Assembly (NCBI GenBank): GCA_020720185.1
Contig: DYPB01000057.1
Location: 1-13,941, forward strand
Source of the DNA: Flavobacterium psychrophilum
GTDB taxonomy: Bacteria; Bacteroidota; Bacteroidia; Flavobacteriales; Flavobacteriaceae
Reading direction: 5' to 3'
DNA: 13,941 nucleotides
Under the pieces are notes generated by a model. That model searched no databases, was not told the DNA's origin, and saw only the letters and a list, made by a program, of their open reading frames with translations. Of this stretch, positions 1-7,841 are shown piece after piece; within the stretch, counting starts at the first letter, position 1, and each line of letters opens with the position of its first letter. Position numbers and translations under genes: made by a program.

Positions 1-561
1 CTGAGTAGTTGCTAGGCTTTTTTAATCTGAATATCTGAAATAAATTCATACTAAATTGTTTCAGCATCTTATTAATCCTCATCAGTTTTGCTATTTATTT
101 TTTTTGTTTACTGGTTGTAAATGGAATTGGTTGTACTTTTTATATCAACCCTAATGTCAGGGCAAACGCTTTTAAAAATTTGTAACTATCAAATTCTCCA
201 GAAAAAGATGCTATTTCTAGGCTCGTTCCAATTGTAAAAAAGTATGGTTCCTACCACAGCTGCCGATTTTGTAGTCCATTCAAATTGGATATTGTCAAAT
301 GATTGCAGGGATGGTTTCTGTTAAAAAATCGAATGATCCACTGCATTTGGGTTTAATTGTCAATAGGTTAAGTATTTAAGGTGGGTTTGAAGAATTAGCT
401 GACATTTATTTAAATTAAAATTGAGTAGAATTTTTTCTTTTTAGTTTAATATCGAGATATTTGAGCAAAAAGAATAGGAAAAGATACTAAAAAAAACAAA
501 AAAAAACAGCAGTTATAAATTGAAAAGCATAAAAACTAATTTTTAAAATCCATCTTAAATA
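1..561. other. gene-free left end, possibly decayed coding sequence
   Basis: No convincing open reading frame, RNA gene or terminator is seen here. Positions about 120-345 are less A/T-rich than the flanking spacer and have a coding-like texture on both strands. On the plus strand, one frame from about 103 reads through about 60 codons with a single internal TAA near 187. On the minus strand, a frame covering about 240 down to 140 stays open for about 33 codons with a hydrophobic, protein-like composition. Each is short, broken by stops, and lacks a recognisable family motif. The remainder (about 345-561) is A/T-rich spacer with long A and T runs. I infer a degraded gene or gene end but cannot name it. 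Confidence 0.35.
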
Positions 562-1056
562 TTATGCTATAATTTTCAAAAATGTTTTTTCTAATTCATT
601 CATCTGCTCATTGCCTTTGTATCTTATTTGTCTTGCAATAAAATATAACAAGAACCAAACAATAACCATAAGTAAGATAACAACAAAATCGAGAGTTATT
701 GATTTTTTTAGGCTGTAATCAGAATATGCAATGCCACAAAAAATAATAAAAATCCCTGCAACAATAAAGTGGAGAAACATAAATAATGTCCATAAAGTTG
801 GTTTTGGACCAAATAATCCTCTTATATGTGTTTCGTTATCATTAGTTTTTTCAAATTCTAAATGTAAATGAGGTGACCAATATTCTTTTTTATTTTCCAC
901 AACATCAATCCAAATATGGTCGTGTTTTATTATTAATAAACAATCATCTGGCTTAGATTCTTTATAATCTAAAATTTTTTTACAAATAGATTCTATACTT
1001 TGAGGCACATCTTTGTAGAAACGCAATCGAAGTCTAATTTGGTCATCTGAATTCAT
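562..1056 (-). CDS. two-helix membrane protein of unknown function
   Basis: I do not recognise a characterised family. From the ATG at 1056 the product is 164 residues. It has a soluble N-terminal part of about 85 residues, then two strongly hydrophobic helices at about 88-110 and 120-141, and a short basic/acidic C-terminal tail, so it is probably an inner-membrane protein. The soluble part carries the distinctive strings WSPHLHLEFE (about 60-69) and HIRGLFGPKPTLWT (about 77-90), which look conserved rather than random; similar proteins in Bacteroidota are usually annotated as hypothetical (from memory). An in-frame TTG at 1116 would add 20 residues, but the ATG gives a natural start just before the conserved-looking part. 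The gene lies 94 bp downstream of recX on the same strand and may be the operon's last member. Confidence 0.72.
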   Translation of the reverse strand: MNSDDQIRLRLRFYKDVPQSIESICKKILDYKESKPDDCLLIIKHDHIWIDVVENKKEYWSPHLHLEFEKTNDNETHIRGLFGPKPTLWTLFMFLHFIVAGIFIIFCGIAYSDYSLKKSITLDFVVILLMVIVWFLLYFIARQIRYKGNEQMNELEKTFLKIIA

Positions 1057-1150
1057 AAACGGAAGGTTTAGGTTGCTAAAATAGTAAAAAAAACGAAGTA
1101 GAGCTTTACTTATCAATAAATTTTTAAATGGAACAAAGAAATTATTTCAT

Positions 1151-1627
1151 TTAGTTAGTTTTTTGTTCTAATTCTTTCATTTTTCTATACACTAAATCAC
1201 ATTCATAACCTTTTCGGAGTAGATAATCACAAAATTTCTTCTGTTTTTTTGGTTTACTTCGTTCAATTATGGCTTCCCAGTTTCGTTCGGCAAGTTTCTC
1301 AAAAAAGGTCAAATAATCCTCTTCGTCAATTTCTTTTAAAGCAATAGTGATAATTCGTTGGCTTATATTTCTTTGCTTTAATTCATTGATAATGCGAGTT
1401 TTACCCCAATTTTTTATTCGATGCTTCCCTCGAGTAAATACCTTTGCAAATCGTTCTTCATTTAGTAAATCATTTGCAAAAACATATTCTAAAACCTTGT
1501 CGATTTCTTCCCTATTTAATTTAAAAGATATTAATTTAGTAAGCACTTCATTATGACATCGTTCTTGATATTTGCAATAATATTCTATTTTTTGACAAGC
1601 TTCGGGGATTGAAAAAAAATCTTTCAT
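1151..1627 (-). CDS. recX: RecX-type regulator of RecA
   Basis: The predicted 158-residue protein fits the RecX family, small all-helical proteins that bind RecA filaments and restrain strand exchange and SOS activity in the cytoplasm. Seen in the sequence: a charged helical protein with the typical first repeat (CKYQERCHNEVLTKL, about 19-33), the family signature around LLNEERFAKVFTRGKHRIKNWGK (about residues 54-76), and a second repeat with the ELKQRNIS pattern (about 82-89) followed by the C-terminal helical repeat. Length matches the family's usual 150-170. It starts with ATG, 3 bp after the stop of the upstream thioredoxin-fold gene, which implies co-transcription and probably translational coupling. 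recA is not in the window, and no LexA-like box was identified. Confidence 0.88.
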   Translation of the reverse strand: MKDFFSIPEACQKIEYYCKYQERCHNEVLTKLISFKLNREEIDKVLEYVFANDLLNEERFAKVFTRGKHRIKNWGKTRIINELKQRNISQRIITIALKEIDEEDYLTFFEKLAERNWEAIIERSKPKKQKKFCDYLLRKGYECDLVYRKMKELEQKTN

Positions 1628-1630
1628 AAA

Positions 1631-2785
1631 TTATTTATTATCATCTTCAAAATCGCCATTTAAAAGTTGTTCAAAACCTGCTCTTAAATTTGGGGATGAA
1701 GGTCTTGGAGCGTTCGGTTGCATTAATTTTCCAGCAGGATCAACTAAAATGTATCTTGGTAAACTTGTAATATTAAAATCGGTTATAATTTTAGAATTCC
1801 ATCCCGAATCGGCTAATAATTGTGTGCCAGTTAGTCCGTGTTCGTCTATATATTTTTTCCATATTTCAACTTCATTTCCATTTTCTAAATCAATACAAAT
1901 ATTAATAAAATTAATTCCTTGAGACGAATATTTTCTTATAATTTCTCTTAAATATGGTGCTTCTGCTTCTGATGCTCCTGATTTCATAGACCAAACTTGA
2001 ATAAAAACATAGCCACCTAAAAAATCTTTAATACTTGTCATTTTACCATTATAATCAGGATATTTATAATCAATATTAGTTATTTTAACTGGTTTTTCAA
2101 TTTCATGCTCTTTTTTGTAATAATCACTAATATTGTTAATAAAATTTTCTATTTTCTTTTGCTGAAAAACATTAAAAAAATCGTCAAAATTAGCATTTTG
2201 TAATCGTTTTGTATCAGCGATTCTCTTTTTTTCTAATTCGGACTTAAATTCAGAATAATTCATATTCATCAAATTCTTAAAATCGACTCGGTTTTCTAAA
2301 ATTCTAGAAGTTGCCATAAAATTATTTTCGACAGCACCATCGCCAGAGAAGGCTAAACTTTTAGCAAAACTAGAAGCATCGGCATTAATAATCATATCGT
2401 AACCGTCTTTTACATATAAATCTACAAAATTTTTTCCGTCATAAAGTTGGTAAAACCCATCGTTAACAGAAAGGGTATCACTAAAAAAACCTGCCTGATT
2501 AATTCTCATTTTTTTTGTTTTATTCTTATCTATCTTTATATAAATATAATCACCATTCCGATTTTCTATTGTTACAGTAATTTTCAAAAGTCCTAATTTT
2601 GGTAAAATTTTTATAGAATCGATTGGTTTTTCAACAACTTTTTCGGCTGCTTTTTCTTCAATTTTTGTTTCAACTTTTTCAGTAATTTTATCAGGTTCAG
2701 TTTTTGGTATAGTTGTAATTTGTGCAAAAGTTTTTATAAAACTTGCAAAAATTAATGTTATTAATAAAATATTTTTCATAATCAT
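1631..2785 (-). CDS. exported thioredoxin-fold protein lacking the CxxC motif
   Basis: The 384-residue product has an N-terminal signal peptide (hydrophobic about 5-20, likely cut near FAQ at 20-22). A Lys/Glu-rich linker follows at about 28-56. A beta-rich part at about 65-150 resembles the DUF4369 domain found before TlpA-like domains in Bacteroidota. Then come a helical stretch and a C-terminal thioredoxin-like (AhpC/TSA, TlpA type) domain at about 240-378. The fold markers are present: the strand FIQVWSMKS and the cis-proline loop SLPRYILVDPAG (341-352). At the active site, where relatives have WCxxC, this protein reads S269-G-A-S272, both serines encoded by TCA. It therefore cannot form the usual disulfide; the only cysteine in the mature protein is C297. 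It is probably periplasmic and may act in binding or as a scaffold rather than in redox. An ATG two codons later (2779) is an equally good start. It sits between DUF4286 and recX. Confidence 0.8.
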   Translation of the reverse strand: MIMKNILLITLIFASFIKTFAQITTIPKTEPDKITEKVETKIEEKAAEKVVEKPIDSIKILPKLGLLKITVTIENRNGDYIYIKIDKNKTKKMRINQAGFFSDTLSVNDGFYQLYDGKNFVDLYVKDGYDMIINADASSFAKSLAFSGDGAVENNFMATSRILENRVDFKNLMNMNYSEFKSELEKKRIADTKRLQNANFDDFFNVFQQKKIENFINNISDYYKKEHEIEKPVKITNIDYKYPDYNGKMTSIKDFLGGYVFIQVWSMKSGASEAEAPYLREIIRKYSSQGINFINICIDLENGNEVEIWKKYIDEHGLTGTQLLADSGWNSKIITDFNITSLPRYILVDPAGKLMQPNAPRPSSPNLRAGFEQLLNGDFEDDNK

Positions 2786-2820
2786 AAATTAAGAATCAAA
2801 AGTAATATTTTTTTTAATAT

Positions 2821-3135
2821 TTAATAATGTTCCGATATTAATTCTAATTCTGTTCTGAAAGCCAGCATTTTATCTCCAAATAGTGCAGCTCCTTCTTGCC
2901 TAAAATTTGGTGCATCCTCGTCATAATATCGTTGCAAAGTTTCTTTATCTTTACAAGAATATTGAATAGAATAGGTTGTTCCGCCCATTTCTTCTTCAAT
3001 TAAAACTTTAACAATTCTGGCCGACGAAAATTTGCCTGTTGCTAAAATTTCAGGAATATGTTTTTGTTGCATCCATTCTAACCATTGGTTATGAACACTT
3101 TCGTGTATATTTATTGTAACATTGTAAATAATCAT
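2821..3135 (-). CDS. DUF4286 family small protein
   Basis: The 104-residue cytoplasmic protein begins MIIYNVTINIHESVHNQWLEW and matches, from memory, the DUF4286 family common in Bacteroidota. Its alternating beta strands and helices suggest the dimeric ferredoxin-like fold of antibiotic-biosynthesis-monooxygenase-type proteins. Typical elements are the IPEILATGKFSSARIVKVL segment (about 27-45) and the YYDEDAPNFRQEGAALFGDKM segment (about 70-90). No signal peptide or membrane segment is seen. The molecular function of the family is unknown to me. The gene lies 19 bp after the TPR gene and 35 bp before the thioredoxin-fold gene, so it is likely part of the same transcript. In other Bacteroidota, DUF4286 genes are often next to TPR genes and rsmA (recollection); no rsmA is present here. 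Confidence 0.85.
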   Translation of the reverse strand: MIIYNVTINIHESVHNQWLEWMQQKHIPEILATGKFSSARIVKVLIEEEMGGTTYSIQYSCKDKETLQRYYDEDAPNFRQEGAALFGDKMLAFRTELELISEHY

Positions 3136-3154
3136 TTTATTTTTGAATTTGTTT

Positions 3155-4942
3155 CTATAACTCTTTATCGCCTCTTAAAGTTCTAAATTTTTTCCTTGAA
3201 TTGGTATAAAAAATGCTGTCCTGATGTTTATAAATAATTTCCTCGTAACATTTTTTAGCTTTTTCAATTTCATTCAAATTACTGTAAATATCACCCAAAA
3301 AATAATAAGCCTCATCAATATAAATACAATCTTTATAGTCATCAATAATTTTTTGATATTGATTAATTGCTGCTATAAAATTCTGTTGTTTTTCATAAAT
3401 TTTACCAATTCTGTAATAGGTAATTGGTTCAATTTCTGCGGTTTTGTTGTCTTTCAATAAATTTTGAAACTCTAATAAGGCATCGTTATCTTTGTTTTGA
3501 TACAACAGGAAATCGGCATGAGCAAATTTTTTGAGAGCCACTTGTGTGCTATCAACAACGGTGTTGTCGCTAATTAATAAAAATAACTCTAAAGCATCGT
3601 TTGCAATTAACTGTGTAGCTGCTGATTTTAAGACTTTTAACTGTTTCGATGCCCATTTAAAATCGCTCTGAAAATAACTCGTTTTAGCAATTTTCATACT
3701 AGCTTCATTGGCAATAGTATTGTTTTTCAAATCATCTTCAATTTGAGAATAATAGATTAATGCTTGATTAAATTTTTCTTCAAATAACAAAATATCAGCC
3801 AATTCCATTTTTATTTCAGCTTGTTGAAATTCGTTTAATGGCAAATTTAATGCGTTTTTTAAAATAATTTTAGCAGCTGTCGGGTTTTTAAGATTAAAGG
3901 CTAAAAAATGAGCTTGTAATTTCTGCAAATTTAAACTGTAGGGTGAAACTCCAAACTGTTTTATTAAAAGTTCTAAGTTCTCTAATATTGCTAAATAATC
4001 TTTTTCAGATGCTGTGTTTATTTTAATGTTTTGTAAATAATAATTTGCTTTAATCTTCAAATCATTATCGATTGTATTTTCTAAAATATAATTATAAATT
4101 TCTTGTGCCGTTTTCTCATCTCCCTCATCAACAGCAAGTTGTGCAAGATTTATAATATTAAAAAACGATTCTGAATTGCGTTTATAAATAGATTTTTGTT
4201 GTATAAATGCTTTATTAAACTCCTTTTGTTGTACAAAAAACCAACTTAAATAATTGTTCCAAAACACATCTTTTGAATCTAAATTCTTGTCTTGAGATTT
4301 TAACAGCAATGCTTTTTTTAGCGTTTCGTTAAACTTTTCAGAACTGCCCTCCGACATATAAACAGAAAGTTGATATTGAATGTTTTGCAATATTTGAGGA
4401 TTGTTGTACGATTCTGTTAGCAACCTCTCAACCATCAAATCCGTATTGCCTTGTTGCCCATAAAGCATTGCCATTTGATAATTAAAATTAAACAATGGAT
4501 TTATTTTTATTGCGGTTTGATAACTTTGCAATGCAAAATCTAACAACCCTTTTTTTTCAAAATTTGGTGCTATTGCATAAACCTCGTCTGGATTTTTCTT
4601 TATTCTTTCAATGGCTTGATTGTAATACTTTATTGTTTTTTCAGATTCTTTTTTTAGCTGATAATTGTATCCTAATTCTACTAACAAATTAGAAGTATTA
4701 TAAATTTTTATCCGTTCAAGTATTTCATTTTCAGACTTTTCATATTGTTGTAATTGTTGCAAACAATCTATCTTTTTTTGAAAAAAATAAGGGTTTAACG
4801 GTGTGGTTTTTAGCAATTCATCAAAACTAATTAATGCCTTTTCGAAATCACCTTTGTCAAAATAATTTTGTGCCAGTTGTATATTTTGTGCTACAAGAAC
4901 AGGTGTAAAAATTAAGAATAATAGATAAATTTTTTTTTTCAT
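3155..4942 (-). CDS. exported tetratricopeptide-repeat protein
   Basis: The 595-residue product starts with a clear signal peptide (MKKK, then a hydrophobic core at 5-17, likely cut near VLVAQ at 15-19). It is otherwise almost entirely helical repeats of TPR type. The best repeats are near the N terminus (NYFDKGDFEKALISFDELL, about 26-44) and at the C terminus (about 510-585, with GKIYEKQQNFIAAINQYQKI and GDIYSNLNEIEKAKKCYEEI). The middle holds more divergent repeats. It is probably a periplasmic or outer-membrane-associated scaffold for protein interactions; no enzymatic motif is seen. There is no lipobox cysteine in the signal region, so it is not an obvious lipoprotein. It is the first gene of the minus-strand cluster, with only 19 bp before DUF4286. 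The C terminus (GDKEL) has no sorting domain of the type IX secretion kind that I can recognise. Confidence 0.83.
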   Translation of the reverse strand: MKKKIYLLFLIFTPVLVAQNIQLAQNYFDKGDFEKALISFDELLKTTPLNPYFFQKKIDCLQQLQQYEKSENEILERIKIYNTSNLLVELGYNYQLKKESEKTIKYYNQAIERIKKNPDEVYAIAPNFEKKGLLDFALQSYQTAIKINPLFNFNYQMAMLYGQQGNTDLMVERLLTESYNNPQILQNIQYQLSVYMSEGSSEKFNETLKKALLLKSQDKNLDSKDVFWNNYLSWFFVQQKEFNKAFIQQKSIYKRNSESFFNIINLAQLAVDEGDEKTAQEIYNYILENTIDNDLKIKANYYLQNIKINTASEKDYLAILENLELLIKQFGVSPYSLNLQKLQAHFLAFNLKNPTAAKIILKNALNLPLNEFQQAEIKMELADILLFEEKFNQALIYYSQIEDDLKNNTIANEASMKIAKTSYFQSDFKWASKQLKVLKSAATQLIANDALELFLLISDNTVVDSTQVALKKFAHADFLLYQNKDNDALLEFQNLLKDNKTAEIEPITYYRIGKIYEKQQNFIAAINQYQKIIDDYKDCIYIDEAYYFLGDIYSNLNEIEKAKKCYEEIIYKHQDSIFYTNSRKKFRTLRGDKEL

Positions 4943-5036
4943 CTGGGTTTATATAATTATTTTTTATTGGAAGATTTAAGCTTCATAATCATATTTTTAT
5001 ATGTTTTAAAAAACCAGTTTAGGTATTTTATATTAA

Positions 5037-5068
5037 CAAAAATAGAATTTATATCCCAAAATATTCAA
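5037..5068 (-). promoter_or_regulatory. candidate promoter of the TPR-DUF4286-recX cluster
   Basis: On the minus strand TATTTTTG (5037-5044) fits the Bacteroidota -7 box TAnnTTTG, and TTG at 5066-5068 lies 21 bp upstream, close to the usual -33 spacing. It would give a leader of roughly 90 nt before the TPR gene start at 4942. The upstream element overlaps the hairpin proposed as the era terminator. The motif is short and the DNA A/T-rich, so chance is possible. Confidence 0.35.
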
Positions 5069-5081
5069 ACAAGTTTTTGGG
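5055..5081 (-). terminator. hairpin downstream of era
   Basis: CCCAAAA (5055-5061) and TTTTGGG (5075-5081) form a perfect 7-bp stem with a 13-nt loop, 26 bp beyond the era stop codon. On the minus strand the stem is followed by A/T-rich sequence containing a short T run (about 5036-5041) rather than an immediate U tract. It may be a weak intrinsic terminator separating era from the TPR cluster. The large loop and the delayed U run keep confidence low. Confidence 0.3.
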
Positions 5082-5107
5082 TGTTGGAATTGGTTTTGTT
5101 AAAAAAA

Positions 5108-5989
5108 CTAATTATTATACCCAAATCGTTTGAGCATATTAGCGTTTGAACGCCAGTTTTTATTGACTTTTACATACAATTCGATATGAATTTGTTTGCC
5201 AAAAAAATTCTCTAAATCTATTCGTGCTTCAGTTCCAACTCCTTTTAAAGCCTCTCCTTTATGACCAATAATGATACCTTTTTGAGTTTCTCTTTCCACC
5301 ATAATTACAGCTCGGATGCGAATAATTTTATCACTTTCAAAAAACTCTTCTGTAACAATTTCTACCGAATAAGGAATTTCTTTGTTATAATGTAATAATA
5401 TTTTTTCACGAATAGTTTCATTTACAAAAAATCTTTCGGGTTTATCGGTCAATTGATCTTTTGGGTAATAAGCAGGATTTTCGGGTAATAAATTGATAAT
5501 CCGAGTAAAAACCTCAGGAACATTAAAGTTTTTTAGTGCAGATATCGGAAATATTTCAGCATTTGGAACTTTTTCAGTCCAAAAAGCAACTTGCTCTTCT
5601 AGTTGCTCTTGATTAGAATTATCAATTTTATTTAATAATAATAAAACGGGAATTTTTGCATGAATAATTTTATTAAAGAATGCTTCGTCTTTTAAATCTT
5701 GCTCACCAATTTCTACCATATATATCAGTATATCAGCATCTTCAAAAGCTGATTTTACAAAATTCATCATTGATTCTTGCATTTCATAAGCTGGTTTGAT
5801 AATTCCAGGAGTGTCTGAAAGTATCATTTGAAAATCATCACCATTTACAATACCTAAAATTCTATGTCGAGTAGTTTGTGCTTTTGATGTAATGATTGAC
5901 AATCTTTCACCTACAAAAGCGTTCATCAATGTTGATTTTCCTACATTTGGATTACCAATAATATTTACAAAGCCAGATTTATGTTGCAT
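5108..5989 (-). CDS. era: GTPase Era, ribosome assembly factor
   Basis: Era binds GTP and the 3' end of 16S rRNA and assists maturation of the 30S subunit. The 293-residue protein (family about 290-300) shows all GTPase motifs: G1 GNPNVGKS at 12-19, switch I threonines TTRHR at 39-43, G3 DTPG at 59-62, G4 NKID at 120-123 and G5 SAL at 150-152. A C-terminal KH domain carries the loop GHKG (242-245) in the string GIIIGHKGEALKGVG, and the end (NKNWRSNANMLKRFGY) is typical. I chose the ATG at 5989 because MQHKSGFVNIIGNPNVGKST is the normal Era N terminus; an in-frame TTG at 6025 would add 12 unconserved residues overlapping the -7 element. It is transcribed divergently from lysS, probably as a single-gene unit. 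Confidence 0.95.
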   Translation of the reverse strand: MQHKSGFVNIIGNPNVGKSTLMNAFVGERLSIITSKAQTTRHRILGIVNGDDFQMILSDTPGIIKPAYEMQESMMNFVKSAFEDADILIYMVEIGEQDLKDEAFFNKIIHAKIPVLLLLNKIDNSNQEQLEEQVAFWTEKVPNAEIFPISALKNFNVPEVFTRIINLLPENPAYYPKDQLTDKPERFFVNETIREKILLHYNKEIPYSVEIVTEEFFESDKIIRIRAVIMVERETQKGIIIGHKGEALKGVGTEARIDLENFFGKQIHIELYVKVNKNWRSNANMLKRFGYNN

Positions 5990-6003
5990 TTTATTCTTTT
6001 TTA

Positions 6004-6011
6004 CAAAGGTA
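6004..6011 (-). promoter_or_regulatory. era -7 promoter element
   Basis: TACCTTTG on the minus strand matches TAnnTTTG exactly, 14 bp upstream of the era ATG at 5989, implying a very short leader. No TTG is present at the -33 spacing. This placement supports the ATG at 5989 over the upstream TTG as the era start. Confidence 0.55.
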
Positions 6012-6106
6012 CAAAAAAAAGCCATTCTGAGATGCAGTATTCTTTCTTTAAAAACAAAAACACTTATATTTTATAGAAAAAAACAATAATTATAGAATCA
6101 AAAAAT

Positions 6107-6114
6107 TATATTTG
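6107..6114 (+). promoter_or_regulatory. lysS -7 promoter element
   Basis: TATATTTG matches TAnnTTTG exactly, 23 bp before the lysS ATG. Initiation some 6-8 bp downstream would leave a leader of about 15-18 nt. No clear -33 TTG is seen; the upstream DNA is an A/T-rich tract. Confidence 0.55.
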
Positions 6115-6137
6115 CACTTCAAATATTTTATAATAAA

Positions 6138-7832
6138 ATGGCATTATCTGAACAAGAAATTATCCGACGAGAAAAATTAGAAACCCTTAAATCATTAGGA
6201 ATAAACCCCTATCCTGCTGATTTATTTCCTGTAAATTGCACTTCAAAACAAGCAAAAGATGCGTTTGAAGAAGGTAAAAAAGTAATTCTTGCAGGTAGAA
6301 TAATGAGTGATAGAGATATGGGCAAAGCCAGTTTTGTAGAATTGCAAGACAGCGAAGGGCGTATTCAATTGTATTTTAATCGAGATGTTTTGTGTCCTGA
6401 TGAAGATAAGTCATTATACACTCAGGTTTTTAAAAAATTAACTGATTTAGGTGATTTTATTGGTATTGAGGGCGAAATGTTTTTAACAAAAGTTGGCGAA
6501 AAATCGATTAAAGTTACTAGTTTTAAATTGTTAAGCAAAACACTCCGACCATTACCATTGCCAAAAATAGATGAGAGAGGTGCTGTACACGATGCTTTTA
6601 ATGATGCCGAATTGCGTTACAGAATGCGATATGTTGATTTGGTTGTAAACCCACAAGTTAAGCAAGTTTTTATAAAAAGAACAAAATTGTTTACTGCAAT
6701 GCGTGATTTTTTTAATAAAAACGGTTATATGGAAGTAGAAACCCCTGTTCTTCAGGCTATTGCAGGAGGTGCGGCGGCTCGTCCGTTTGTTACACATCAT
6801 AATTCTTTAGACATTCCTTTGTATATGAGAATTGCTAATGAGTTGTATCTCAAACGATTGATTGTTGGAGGTTTTGATGGTGTTTATGAATTTTCTAAAA
6901 ATTTTCGCAACGAAGGTATGGATAGAACTCATAATCCAGAATTTACAGCAATGGAAATTTATGTTGCCTATAAAGATTATAATTGGATGATGAATTTTAC
7001 TGAAAATTTATTAGAAAATTGTGCAATGGCAGTAAATGGCACTACAGATGCTGTTTTTGGAGAACACAAAGTGAGTTTCAAAGCACCTTATCATCGAGTA
7101 ACAATGACCGATTCTATTAAACATTTTACTGGTTTTGATATTTCTGGAAAAACAGAAAATGAACTTTTTGAAGCCGCAAAATCAATGGGAATTGAGGTTA
7201 ATGAAACTATGGGAAAAGGCAAATTAATTGATGAAATTTTTGGAGCAAAATGTGAAGGAAATTATATTCAACCTACATTTATTACAGATTATCCACTGGA
7301 AATGAGTCCTTTAACAAAAGTGCATAGAAATGACCCAAATCTGACAGAAAGATTTGAATTGATGGTTTGTGGCAAAGAAATTGCCAATGCGTATAGTGAA
7401 TTGAATGACCCGATTGACCAACGAAAACGGTTTGAAGACCAACTAAAATTATCTGAAAAAGGAGATGACGAGGCAACACAATTTATAGATGAAGATTTTT
7501 TGCGTGCTTTAGAATTTGGAATGCCACCAACATCTGGATTAGGAATTGGAATGGATAGATTAATGATGTTTTTAACAAACAACCCGTCAATTCAGGAAGT
7601 TTTATTCTTTCCGCAGATGAAACCCGAAGCAAAACCATTAGAAATAAGTGAAGATGCAAAAATTGTTTTAGAAATTTTAAAGCAAAATAACGGCAAAATG
7701 ATTCTAGAAGAATTAAAAATCAAGTCAAATTTAAGCGGTAAAAAATGGGATGCTGCTACAAAAACATTATCAAAAACGGGATTGATAAAAATTTCTTTAA
7801 TTGATGAAAATAAAATTATAGAAATTTTGTAA
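6138..7832 (+). CDS. lysS: lysyl-tRNA synthetase, class II
   Basis: LysRS charges tRNA-Lys with lysine using ATP in the cytoplasm. The 564-residue product begins with an OB-fold anticodon-binding domain (about 48-140, VILAGRIMSDRDMGKASFVEL), followed by the class II catalytic core. Motif 2 is seen at about 257-275 (FRNEGMDRTHNPEFTAMEI), the active-site stretch CGKEIANAYSELNDP at 411-425 and motif 3 GLGIGMDRL at 467-475. The conserved LysRS core normally ends around VLFFPQMKPE (488-497). About 67 further residues form a Lys/Glu-rich helical tail (KIVLEILKQNNGKMILEELK) that looks like a small winged-helix or helical domain. Bacteroidota LysRS proteins are, from memory, often about 570 residues with such a tail. 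It starts at ATG close behind its promoter and ends 9 bp from the convergent mltG. Confidence 0.96.
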   Translation: MALSEQEIIRREKLETLKSLGINPYPADLFPVNCTSKQAKDAFEEGKKVILAGRIMSDRDMGKASFVELQDSEGRIQLYFNRDVLCPDEDKSLYTQVFKKLTDLGDFIGIEGEMFLTKVGEKSIKVTSFKLLSKTLRPLPLPKIDERGAVHDAFNDAELRYRMRYVDLVVNPQVKQVFIKRTKLFTAMRDFFNKNGYMEVETPVLQAIAGGAAARPFVTHHNSLDIPLYMRIANELYLKRLIVGGFDGVYEFSKNFRNEGMDRTHNPEFTAMEIYVAYKDYNWMMNFTENLLENCAMAVNGTTDAVFGEHKVSFKAPYHRVTMTDSIKHFTGFDISGKTENELFEAAKSMGIEVNETMGKGKLIDEIFGAKCEGNYIQPTFITDYPLEMSPLTKVHRNDPNLTERFELMVCGKEIANAYSELNDPIDQRKRFEDQLKLSEKGDDEATQFIDEDFLRALEFGMPPTSGLGIGMDRLMMFLTNNPSIQEVLFFPQMKPEAKPLEISEDAKIVLEILKQNNGKMILEELKIKSNLSGKKWDAATKTLSKTGLIKISLIDENKIIEIL

Positions 7833-7841
7833 AAACAAATA

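Noticed and set aside
4967..5149. 60-codon plus-strand reading frame between the TPR gene and era
   Set aside because: It starts at TTG, lies partly antisense to the era 3' end, and has a low-complexity Ile/Leu/Phe-rich composition as expected from A/T-rich spacer; no family features.
5990..6025. N-terminal extension of Era from a TTG at 6025
   Set aside because: The added residues are not typical of Era, and the segment contains the -7 promoter element; the ATG at 5989 gives the standard N terminus.
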